Shown one piece after another: positions 15,208 to 21,776 of a stretch of 21,776 nt of DNA (the first letter of the stretch is position 1; each line of letters opens with the position of its first letter). Below the pieces are notes generated by a model that worked only from the letters and a program-made list of their open reading frames with translations, made no database searches and was not told the origin of the DNA. This DNA comes from Rhizobacter sp. (GTDB lineage: Bacteria > Pseudomonadota > Gammaproteobacteria > Burkholderiales > Burkholderiaceae_C). The position numbers were made by a program, and so were the translations under genes. The stretch lies in NCBI GenBank assembly GCA_014380155.1, contig JACMKJ010000151.1, positions 1-21,776 on the forward strand, written 5' to 3'.

Positions 15208-15807
15208 ATGCGCTGCGAGGACATTGCCTCTCACTCCGACTTTCGCCGCCTCTCGTCCATCCGCGATGTGGCAGTCGACCTGCGTTATGCCGGCCCGCAC
15301 AACTTCGTGGGCCGCGATCTTTACGGCTCGCTCGATTGCAGCTGGCTGCACCACCTGGCCGCCACCGGCCTGGAGTGCGCCGTGGCGCAGCTCGCGCTCG
15401 ACGCGCCCGGCCACCGCCTTCTGGTGCTCGATGCCTTGCGCCCGCATCGCGTGCAGGTGCTGCTGTGGGACCACCTCGATGGCACTGGTCTGCGCCAGTA
15501 CGTGGCCGACCCCGCGCGCGGCTCGATCCACTCTTTCGGCATGGCCCTCGACGCCACGATCACCGACGCCCACGGCCGCGAGCTCGACATGGGCAGCGGC
15601 TTCGACGAGATGACCGACATGTCGCACCCCCGCCTGGAGGCCGAGCACCTGGCGCACGGCCGGCTCACCCCCGCCCAGGTGCAACACCGCGAGTGGCTGC
15701 GCCGCGCGATGGCGGCCGGCGGCTTCAACGGGGTGGACAACGAGTGGTGGCACTTCGACATGCTCGAGCGCAGCCACGTGCGACAGCACTTCGTGCGGGT
15801 GGATTGA
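15208..15807 (+). CDS. VanX/DdpX-like D-alanyl-D-alanine dipeptidase (peptidase M15D)
   Basis: A 199-residue zinc dipeptidase. Zinc ligands are in SIHSFGMALD (His108, Asp115) and EWWHFD (Glu179 as catalytic base, His182), matching VanX His116, Asp123, Glu181 and His184. Arg78 in ALRPHR corresponds to the conserved active-site Arg. DMGSGFDEMTDMSHP is also typical. No signal peptide is visible, so it is probably cytoplasmic. No vanH, vanA or regulator genes are nearby, so peptidoglycan D-Ala-D-Ala recycling is more likely than vancomycin resistance. The ATG at 15208 gives the family N-terminus; the ribosome binding site is poor. It is separated from the divergent RNB gene by 96 bp. Confidence 0.92.
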   Translation: MRCEDIASHSDFRRLSSIRDVAVDLRYAGPHNFVGRDLYGSLDCSWLHHLAATGLECAVAQLALDAPGHRLLVLDALRPHRVQVLLWDHLDGTGLRQYVADPARGSIHSFGMALDATITDAHGRELDMGSGFDEMTDMSHPRLEAEHLAHGRLTPAQVQHREWLRRAMAAGGFNGVDNEWWHFDMLERSHVRQHFVRVD

Positions 15808-15897
15808 CCCAGCGCCGCCCGGGGTGCAGCGGCCTGCCCCCGGCCGGCGGTCTGCTACCCTTCGCCCGCCTTTTCAACCCCCGGACCCTCATTCACC

Positions 15898-16440
15898 ATG
15901 CGCAACACGCTCTTTGGACTGAGCCTGCTCATCGCCGCATCGGCCGCGCAAGCGGCTGACTTCAAGCTCGCCTTGAGCAACAAGGTCATCGCGGCAGACT
16001 TCACCAGCCCGCAGATCGGCCAGGGCCTGGAGTTCACGCTCGGCGGACTGCACCACACCGACAACGGCAACGTGTTCACCAGCGGCATCCAGGTGTCGCA
16101 GCAGGTCAACAGCGGCTTGAGCGCGGGCCTCGGTGGCAAGATGTTTTTCGTGCAGAACGATGTCAAGAACGCCTCGGCACTGGCACTCGGCGGCCAGTTC
16201 GACTGGGCCCTGCCCGGCCTGCCACAAGTGCATGTCGGCGCACACGGCTGGTTTGCACCCCAAGTGACCAGCTTCAACGACAGCAAGAACCTGCAAGACA
16301 TCGGTGCCTTCGTTTCCTACCGCGTGCTCAGCAACGCCGAGGTGTTTGCCTCTTACCGCCGTGTTCGCATCGACTTCGAGAACCGCGACGGCGTCACGGT
16401 GCAAAGCGGCGCGCTGTTCGGCATGAAGCTTTTCTTCTGA
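15898..16440 (+). CDS. YfaZ-family outer-membrane protein
   Basis: A 180-residue protein with a signal peptide (residues 1-19, cleavage at AQA-ADF) and alternating barrel-type strands. It contains FTLGGLHHTDNGN and GLSAGLGGKMFFVQ segments and a C-terminal SGALFGMKLFF ending in Phe. This agrees with YfaZ-like outer-membrane proteins, whose function is not defined. It begins 90 bp after the dipeptidase gene and is followed 44 bp later by the isomerase gene. An outer-membrane protein next to a periplasmic folding factor is a sensible pairing, but a shared operon is only inferred. Confidence 0.85.
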   Translation: MRNTLFGLSLLIAASAAQAADFKLALSNKVIAADFTSPQIGQGLEFTLGGLHHTDNGNVFTSGIQVSQQVNSGLSAGLGGKMFFVQNDVKNASALALGGQFDWALPGLPQVHVGAHGWFAPQVTSFNDSKNLQDIGAFVSYRVLSNAEVFASYRRVRIDFENRDGVTVQSGALFGMKLFF

Positions 16441-16484
16441 ACTCTTCCAGTCTCATCAATCAACCCCGTCCCAAGGACAACCCC

Positions 16485-17357
16485 ATGAGCACCCTCAAAC
16501 ACGGAATTCTTCTGGCCAGCGCGGTCTCCATGCTGGCGCTCAGCGCCTGCGGTGGCGGCAAAGGCACGACGCCAGCGGCCACGGCCGCCAGCGGCCCGGT
16601 GGTCGCCACGGTGAATGGCACCGCCATCAACCAGGGCACGGTCGACCTGATCATGAAGCAGCGCGGCGGCTCCGGCCAACCCGACTCGCCTGAGGCCCGC
16701 AAGGCCATCCTCGACAGCCTGACCCTGCAAACGGTGATCGCCCAGGAAGCCGCTAAACAGGGCCTCGACAAGACGCCCGAGTTCTTGCAGCAGGTGGAAG
16801 CGATCAAACAATCGGTGCTGGCCAACGCCTACGTCGAGGACTACATCAAGAAGAACCCCGTCACCGACGACATGGTGAAGGCCGAATACGAGCGCATCAA
16901 GACGCTGTCGGGCGGCTCTGAATACAAGGCGCGCCACATCCTGGTGGCCACCGAAGCCGAGGCGAAGGAGATCATCGCCACCCTGAAGAAGACCCCGGCC
17001 GCCTTTGCCAAGCTGGCCAGCACCAAGACCAAGGACCCGGGCTCCAAGTCGAGCGGCGGCGACCTCGGCTGGTTCGATGCCCAAAGAATGGTCCCCGAGT
17101 TCGGCGCCGCCGTGCGCACGCTCGAAAAAGGCAAGTTCACCGAAGAGCCGGTCAAGACCCAGTTCGGCTACCACGTGATCCTGCTCGAAGACTCGCGCCC
17201 CATCGAAGCCCCGCCTATCGACTCGCTCAAGCCCCAGCTGAGCCAGCAACTGCAGCAGACCAACGTGCGCAAGCAGCTGGATGCGCTGAAGGCTGCCGCG
17301 AAGATCGACGTAGTGGGTGCTGCGGCTTCCGCCCCGGCCCCGGCTGCATCGAAGTAA
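16485..17357 (+). CDS. Parvulin-type peptidyl-prolyl isomerase lipoprotein
   Basis: A 290-residue protein with lipobox LSAC (Cys22) and a Thr/Ala-rich linker, followed by a SurA/PrsA-like N-terminal helical region (residues about 40-140) and one parvulin domain (about 146-238). The domain has ARHILVATEAEA, GGDLGWFDAQRMVPEFGAAV and FGYHVILLEDSRP, all classic PpiC features. It should act as a periplasmic, membrane-anchored folding catalyst. The C-terminus is Ala/Pro-rich. The start is supported by AAGGA 7 nt upstream. Its TAA stop directly abuts the stop of the convergent BrkB gene. Confidence 0.93.
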   Translation: MSTLKHGILLASAVSMLALSACGGGKGTTPAATAASGPVVATVNGTAINQGTVDLIMKQRGGSGQPDSPEARKAILDSLTLQTVIAQEAAKQGLDKTPEFLQQVEAIKQSVLANAYVEDYIKKNPVTDDMVKAEYERIKTLSGGSEYKARHILVATEAEAKEIIATLKKTPAAFAKLASTKTKDPGSKSSGGDLGWFDAQRMVPEFGAAVRTLEKGKFTEEPVKTQFGYHVILLEDSRPIEAPPIDSLKPQLSQQLQQTNVRKQLDALKAAAKIDVVGAAASAPAPAASK

Positions 17358-18254
17358 TCAGTCGGTGTGAAACGGCTGCGGCGGCACTTCGCCGCCGCGG
17401 CCGATGCGCTCGTATTCAGAGATCACCTGCGCGCCGAACAGCAGCAGCGCGGCTGCGATCTCCAGGCTGAGCAGCACCACGATCGCCGTGGTGAGCGAGC
17501 CGTAGACCACGTTGACCTGCGACAGCGAGCTGAAGTACCAGACCAGCACGTGGCGAGTCACCTCCCACAGCAGCGCCGCCGTGATGGCGCCGATGAGTGC
17601 ATGCCGCAGCGCCAGCCGCCCCACCGGCATCACCAGGTAGACCGAGGTCAGCACGAACACCTCGCCCACCAGGCCCAGCAGGTACAGCAGCAGCCCCGAC
17701 ACGCCGCTCAGCGACCACTCTCGGCCCCACAGGCTGAAGCTCTCTTCGCCCATCATCTGCAGGCTGCTCGCCACCAGCGTAACCAGCAGCAGGCCGGCAC
17801 CCAGCGACAAGATGTAGGCATAAGGCAGCAGCGCCGACACCAGAAAATGCCGCCGCCGCACCGCCACCCGGTGCAAGAAGATCACCGACATGGCGTTCTC
17901 GAGCACGGTGAATGCGAGCGAGCTGAAAAACAGCATCGTTGCGAGCAGCACCCATCCGATGACATCGCGGTGCAGCAGGAAGTTGGCCAACTCGCCGACG
18001 ATGGCGCGTGACTGGCCCGGCACCAGCCACTCCAGGTAGCGCCCCACCGTGACCAACAGATCTGCCTGGTCGATCACATGCGACAGCGCGATCACGCTCA
18101 AGATCAACAGCGGCACGATGGACAAGAGCGCGTAGTACGCCACCGCCCCCGCCAACAGCAGCCCCTGGTTGGCGCGAAACGCCTTCACCGTCTGCCACAA
18201 GAAGCGGCCGGGGTGGGCGATGACGTGGCGGGCTTGGGGGCCGAGCAAGCGCAT
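17358..18254 (-). CDS. YihY/BrkB-family inner-membrane protein
   Basis: A protein of about 298 residues with roughly six membrane segments. Family features are FRANQGLLLAGAVAYYALLS near the start, the 'PLLILSVIAL' segment, FFSSLAFTVLENAMS, and WEVTRHVLVWYFSSLSQVN with VYGSLTTAIVVLLSLEI. BrkB/YihY proteins are widespread, of uncertain function, and are no longer regarded as RNase BN. Three starts are possible: ATG at 18254 (GAGG 9 nt upstream), ATG at 18269, or GTG at 18326, which overlaps the upstream stop by 4 nt. I chose 18254 for its ribosome binding site. Confidence 0.9.
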   Translation of the reverse strand: MRLLGPQARHVIAHPGRFLWQTVKAFRANQGLLLAGAVAYYALLSIVPLLILSVIALSHVIDQADLLVTVGRYLEWLVPGQSRAIVGELANFLLHRDVIGWVLLATMLFFSSLAFTVLENAMSVIFLHRVAVRRRHFLVSALLPYAYILSLGAGLLLVTLVASSLQMMGEESFSLWGREWSLSGVSGLLLYLLGLVGEVFVLTSVYLVMPVGRLALRHALIGAITAALLWEVTRHVLVWYFSSLSQVNVVYGSLTTAIVVLLSLEIAAALLLFGAQVISEYERIGRGGEVPPQPFHTD

Positions 18255-18322
18255 GAGGGCAGACCTCATCGGTCTTGTTGCGCATGACACTTTTGCACCA
18301 TGAGGTTCAGACTTGACAGGCC

Positions 18323-18634
18323 TCACCCCGCGGGCCGCCGTGCCATGACCTCTGAATACAGGTCAATGTGCTGGCTGTTGCAGTTGGTCTGGTGGCCCCA
18401 GCAGCACTCATAAGCGCGCGCTCTTTCTGTAGCGCCATCCATGAACTTGAGAACTTTTTCGCCCGCGTGTTTGCCCTTCTGGCCAAGGCTCGCGGTCACC
18501 TGAATGGCCTTGCCACTCTGTGTCTCGTACGAGGACCGGGCGATTTCTTCGGTCAGCGAAAAGGCCTCCTGAAAGGTCAATGCATTCTTCGCTTCACCAG
18601 CGTGAGGGCCAAGATTGAGCTTGATGACGGTCAT
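18323..18634 (-). CDS. Hypothetical 103-residue protein
   Basis: I do not recognise a family. The frame opens with MTVIKLNLGPHAGEAKN, has no signal peptide or membrane segment, is hydrophilic, and contains a small cysteine cluster (ECCWGHQTNC) near the C-terminus. A GGAG site 7-8 nt upstream of the ATG at 18634 supports translation, and the amino-acid composition (normal Lys, Glu, Gln, Ser content) is unlike the Arg/Ala/Pro-rich shadow frames around it. It lies 64 bp downstream of the WD40-caspase gene and its stop overlaps a possible GTG start of the BrkB gene. It could be a small cytoplasmic protein co-transcribed with either neighbour. Confidence 0.65.
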   Translation of the reverse strand: MTVIKLNLGPHAGEAKNALTFQEAFSLTEEIARSSYETQSGKAIQVTASLGQKGKHAGEKVLKFMDGATERARAYECCWGHQTNCNSQHIDLYSEVMARRPAG

Positions 18635-18698
18635 TCGGTGTCTCCAGGATCACGGTCTGCCATGACGCGAGTTTCACACCTGACCCGCCTGCCCCGAC

Positions 18699-21600
18699 TC
18701 AAGGCCCTACCAGGCCCGCCCCCGCCAACGCGGGGTTCGCCGTCAAGGTGGGCGTCTGCAACACCCCACGTGGCGCCTTGCGCGGCACGTCTTTCAGCAG
18801 CTCGGTCACGCGCGGCCCCACGTATTTGAAGGCGCTTTGCAGCGTCACCGCCCCACCGGGTGCGGGTGCAGCCTTGCCGGACAGAGCCTCCATCAGCGCA
18901 TAGGTGAAAGCACCGTGCTTGGGCGCGGTGCCGGCGGCGTTTTGCGGGATCTCGTAAGACTCTTCATCACCTTGTGATGCCGACAACACCGCGATCTGCG
19001 CCGAGGCGCTGCGCTTGGCGAGCGCGAACGGGTCACTGCGGCCGTCGGCACTGCCCGAGTGGCAGGTGTCGAGCACCAGGATGCGCTTGCCGGGCACACG
19101 CTTGAGCAGCGCGTGCAGCTCGGTGCCGCTCATCAGGCTCGCGGCAGCGCGGGCTTCGACCGGCTGGCCGGGTTTGGCGGTGAAGACGGCGAGCAGGTCT
19201 TGCTGCGTGGCGTCTTTGGTGACGAAGTAGTACTCCCCCGAAGCCGGGTCGGGCGTGAAGCCATGCGAGGCCACGAAGACGAGCACGGTGTCTTCGGGGT
19301 TCACTTTCTCCAGCTCTTGCAGGCGCGACACGAGCGTGGCCTTGGTGGGCTTGTCGGGGCTGTCTTCGGTCAGCAACACGGTGCTCACGCTGCTGAAAAG
19401 CTTGCCGGTATGGCGCGTGAGGGTGGCGGCAAGCTCGCGCGCATCGTTGGTGGTGTTGGGCAGCTGGGTGATCTTCACCTTGCAGCCCTTCTTTGGGTCT
19501 TTCTCGGCCTCGCAGGCCAGCACGCTGTCGAAGCGCGACACACCCGTCACCACCAGCCACAGCTTGCCGGGCCTGGCGCGCGTGGCAACGGGCTGCGCAA
19601 GCGGTGCCGATTCGTCGATGCCGAGCGAGCGCTCGGTCTCGGCTTCGACACGGATCACCGACTGCGCGCTGTTCACCCGCGCGCTCACGGTGCGGGTGAA
19701 GCGCTGCGACTCTGCCGCGCTCACGCGGCGCTCGGCGGCGCGCAGCACGGGCACGCCGTCCACATACACGCCCAGCTCGCTGATGGGCTGGCCGGTGCTC
19801 TCGGCGCTCAGGCGCACGTTGAGCAGGCCGGGCTCGCTGCCCGGAGTGATGGCGTCGATGCTCACGCGTGGCGCGGCCATCTGCCGCAGTGTCTCGGCCA
19901 ACTGGTCTGCCGCAGCCACCGCAGCGAGCGTGGAGGCACGCAGCGCCACACGCACGAGATCGGGCCGGTACAGGCGGCGCTCGAACTGCACCGCGCGATA
20001 GAAGTCGGGGCTTTGCTGGTCACCCCGGTTGACGAGCCAGCCCACGTACTGGTCGCCCAAAGGCGACGAGGCGTAATACCCGTCACCGCGCCAGGCCACC
20101 CAGTCGCTGCCGTTGTTGTGCACGAACAGACCCAACAGCTCGCGGCCGCTGTCAACGCCATACCAGCGCACCGTGCCGTCGCCCAGGGCCACCACCACCT
20201 TCTTGCCGTCGGCGGTGATGAGGGTGTGGTACGCCGGGGCTGGCAAGTAGGGCGGGTTGTCCCAGGCGCGCAAGGGCTTGCCCTGGGCGTCGAGCAGGCG
20301 CAGCCGCCATTGGGTGCCCAGCGCGGCGATCGGCTGGGTGGCGTGCACGGCCCAGCTCCAGACACTTTCTTCGCGCTCCAAGGCCACGGGTTTGCCGTTC
20401 ACGCGCGTGGGCTCGCGGTAGGCGTAGATACCGGTGCTGGTTTCCACGTTCAGCACGCCGCTGCGGCGTGCGGGCAACAATGCCTTGTCGTCGAGGCCTT
20501 CGGTGGTGAGCACGTTCAGCTGGTTCTGCGCAGCCAGGTTGGTGCGCAAGCGAGAGGCGTCGCCGCGCGCCAGGGCCAGCGACTGGCCGTCGGCCGAGAC
20601 ACGAAACGCGCTCGGGTCGGCGCGCTGGGCGTAGAAGTCGATGTTGTGGGGCAGCATGTGTTGCGGCCGGCCGTCACGGTCGATCACAACGTGGCCGTCT
20701 GCGTTGACCCGGGTGATCGACGGCACGGTGGTGGCGAGCACGATCTGGCCCTGTGGCAACGGCAGCATGTTGCTGATTTGCTGGCGGCCGACGTTCCAGC
20801 GCTCCAGAGGCCCGCTGGCCGGGTTGCGCACGCGGTAGACCGGCGTGGGGCCGTCGCCTTCGACATTGCCGCTCACGTAGAGCGCACCGCTGTCGGGCGC
20901 CCAGGCCACGCAGCACAAGGAGCGCTGGTCGGCTTCGGTGATGCGCAGTGTGCGGCGCACGGCCAGGCTGGTCGCGTCCATCAAGGTCACCTCGGGCTGG
21001 TAGCGCCCGCCATCGGCGCGGTAGCGCACGCCAAAGGCAAGCCACTTGCCATCGGGCGAGAAGCGGATGCCGCCCAGCTCGGAGCCGGTGCACTGGGGCT
21101 GGCCGGTCGCAACGGGCGGGTACTGGTTGCGAAACACCAAGGCCATGTCGCGGCCGTACACACGCACGCAGCCATCTTCGGAGGTCGACGCCAGCCGGCC
21201 GTCGCTCGCAAAGTGCACGAAGGTCAGCGGGGCGCCATAGGCCGTGTCAGCGGCGAGGGTCGCGCCGCTGTCGGCATCGATGACGTGCAGGCCACCCCGC
21301 GCCAGGCCCACGGCCAGGCGCTTGCCGTCGGGCGAGAGGTCGAGCGAAATCACCACGTCGTCGGCAAAGCGGCCGATGCTGCGCTCGATGCGGCCACGCT
21401 CGGCATCCACCACATAGACATGGGCCGCCCGCTCCCACTGCCAACCGGTGATGCCGCCCACGTAAGCGCGCCGGCCATCGCGGCTCACGGCCAGGCCGTA
21501 GGGTGTGCCTTCGAGGCCGGGCTCGCTGGGCAGGTGCACGGTGCGCAGCGGCTGCAGGTCGGCCAGGCGCCAGATGCGCAGGGTCTTGTCGAGCGAGACG

Positions 21601-21764
21601 GTGAACAGGCGCGAGAAGCCGCTGTCGGCGCGGATCTGCCCGAGCGGCGCGTTGTGCATCTCCTGCACCACGCGCAGCTGGGGCGTGGTGCTGGGCGGCG
21701 CTGCGCCGGCCAGGCCAGCGCAGCACCAGGCCCAGGCGATCAGGCAACGCCGCAGCAACAGCAC
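18699..21764 (-). CDS. Secreted WD40-like/caspase-family (peptidase C14) fusion protein
   Basis: A 1021-residue protein with an N-terminal signal peptide (about residues 1-22, ending near GLAGA). WD40-like propeller repeats span about residues 35-570, with repeated 'SPDGK/ADGK' blades such as DLSPDGKRLAVGL, FSPDGKWLAFG and ITADGKKVVVALGDGTVRWY. A linker contains DWVAWRGDGYYASSPLGDQY. The C-terminal caspase domain (about 735-990) carries the dyad His834 in VFVASHGFTPD and Cys901 in VLDTCHSGSADG. Bacterial caspase homologues (orthocaspases/metacaspases) usually cleave after Arg or Lys. The start is a GTG at 21764 directly after an in-frame TAG, so no longer frame exists; a TTG two codons on is possible. 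A periplasmic or extracellular location is inferred from the signal peptide. Confidence 0.9.
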   Translation of the reverse strand: MLLLRRCLIAWAWCCAGLAGAAPPSTTPQLRVVQEMHNAPLGQIRADSGFSRLFTVSLDKTLRIWRLADLQPLRTVHLPSEPGLEGTPYGLAVSRDGRRAYVGGITGWQWERAAHVYVVDAERGRIERSIGRFADDVVISLDLSPDGKRLAVGLARGGLHVIDADSGATLAADTAYGAPLTFVHFASDGRLASTSEDGCVRVYGRDMALVFRNQYPPVATGQPQCTGSELGGIRFSPDGKWLAFGVRYRADGGRYQPEVTLMDATSLAVRRTLRITEADQRSLCCVAWAPDSGALYVSGNVEGDGPTPVYRVRNPASGPLERWNVGRQQISNMLPLPQGQIVLATTVPSITRVNADGHVVIDRDGRPQHMLPHNIDFYAQRADPSAFRVSADGQSLALARGDASRLRTNLAAQNQLNVLTTEGLDDKALLPARRSGVLNVETSTGIYAYREPTRVNGKPVALEREESVWSWAVHATQPIAALGTQWRLRLLDAQGKPLRAWDNPPYLPAPAYHTLITADGKKVVVALGDGTVRWYGVDSGRELLGLFVHNNGSDWVAWRGDGYYASSPLGDQYVGWLVNRGDQQSPDFYRAVQFERRLYRPDLVRVALRASTLAAVAAADQLAETLRQMAAPRVSIDAITPGSEPGLLNVRLSAESTGQPISELGVYVDGVPVLRAAERRVSAAESQRFTRTVSARVNSAQSVIRVEAETERSLGIDESAPLAQPVATRARPGKLWLVVTGVSRFDSVLACEAEKDPKKGCKVKITQLPNTTNDARELAATLTRHTGKLFSSVSTVLLTEDSPDKPTKATLVSRLQELEKVNPEDTVLVFVASHGFTPDPASGEYYFVTKDATQQDLLAVFTAKPGQPVEARAAASLMSGTELHALLKRVPGKRILVLDTCHSGSADGRSDPFALAKRSASAQIAVLSASQGDEESYEIPQNAAGTAPKHGAFTYALMEALSGKAAPAPGGAVTLQSAFKYVGPRVTELLKDVPRKAPRGVLQTPTLTANPALAGAGLVGP

Positions 21765-21776
21765 CTACTTCGCCGC

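Noticed and set aside
15112..15789. Upstream extension of the RNB-family frame to 15789
   Set aside because: It is antisense to the clear VanX-like gene, and short RNB proteins start near the ATG at 15111.
15208..15807. Vancomycin-resistance gene cluster
   Set aside because: VanX-like dipeptidase motifs are present, but no vanH, vanA or two-component regulator accompanies them. Chromosomal copies of this family commonly serve D-Ala-D-Ala turnover.
16353..17249. A 298-codon minus-strand frame opposite the isomerase gene
   Set aside because: It is a shadow frame; the plus-strand lipobox and parvulin motifs are decisive.

Overview
The window is high-GC DNA with dense, tightly packed genes on both strands. 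It looks like a chromosomal segment of a betaproteobacterium, probably Burkholderiales. This rests on the GC-rich codon use, the style of the ccm genes and the typical gene complement (YfaZ, BrkB/YihY, GST, parvulin lipoprotein); no rRNA or marker allows a finer call. I saw no tRNA, rRNA, CRISPR array, insertion sequence or prophage gene.

Region A (1-7010, minus strand) is one long, translationally coupled operon. In transcription order it encodes an ApbE-type FAD:protein FMN transferase, a 1002-residue lipoprotein related to the hydrazine synthase alpha subunit (beta-propeller plus heme-c motifs), a second small lipoprotein with a CX4CH motif, an SH3b/beta-barrel protein, another outer-membrane beta-barrel, a TlpA-type thioredoxin, a DUF4266 lipoprotein with a Gly/Cys-rich tail, and the start of a further protein, probably DUF3570, that runs off the left edge. 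Together they suggest an envelope redox module combining flavin, heme, thiols and outer-membrane barrels. Its substrate is unknown, and it is the best candidate here for an undescribed system.

Region B (7011-7450) is a divergent intergenic region of about 440 bp that includes an AT-richer patch and several hairpins. One hairpin covers the ribosome binding site of ccmE.

Region C (7451-12021, plus strand) is ccmE-ccmF-ccmG-ccmH-ccmI, the heme-delivery and ligation half of System I cytochrome c maturation, with 1-4 nt overlaps between genes. ccmABCD are not present. Divergence from an operon encoding predicted heme-c lipoproteins makes functional sense.

Region D (12030-17357) is ordinary accessory and housekeeping content: a secreted PHB-depolymerase/feruloyl-esterase-like hydrolase and a GST (minus), a short RNase II/R-family (RNB) protein (minus), and, divergent from it, a VanX-like D-Ala-D-Ala dipeptidase, a YfaZ-like outer-membrane protein and a parvulin-type peptidyl-prolyl isomerase lipoprotein (plus).

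Region E (17358-21764, minus strand) holds a secreted WD40-like/caspase fusion protein, an unrecognised 103-residue Cys-containing protein, and a BrkB/YihY membrane protein, in that transcription order.
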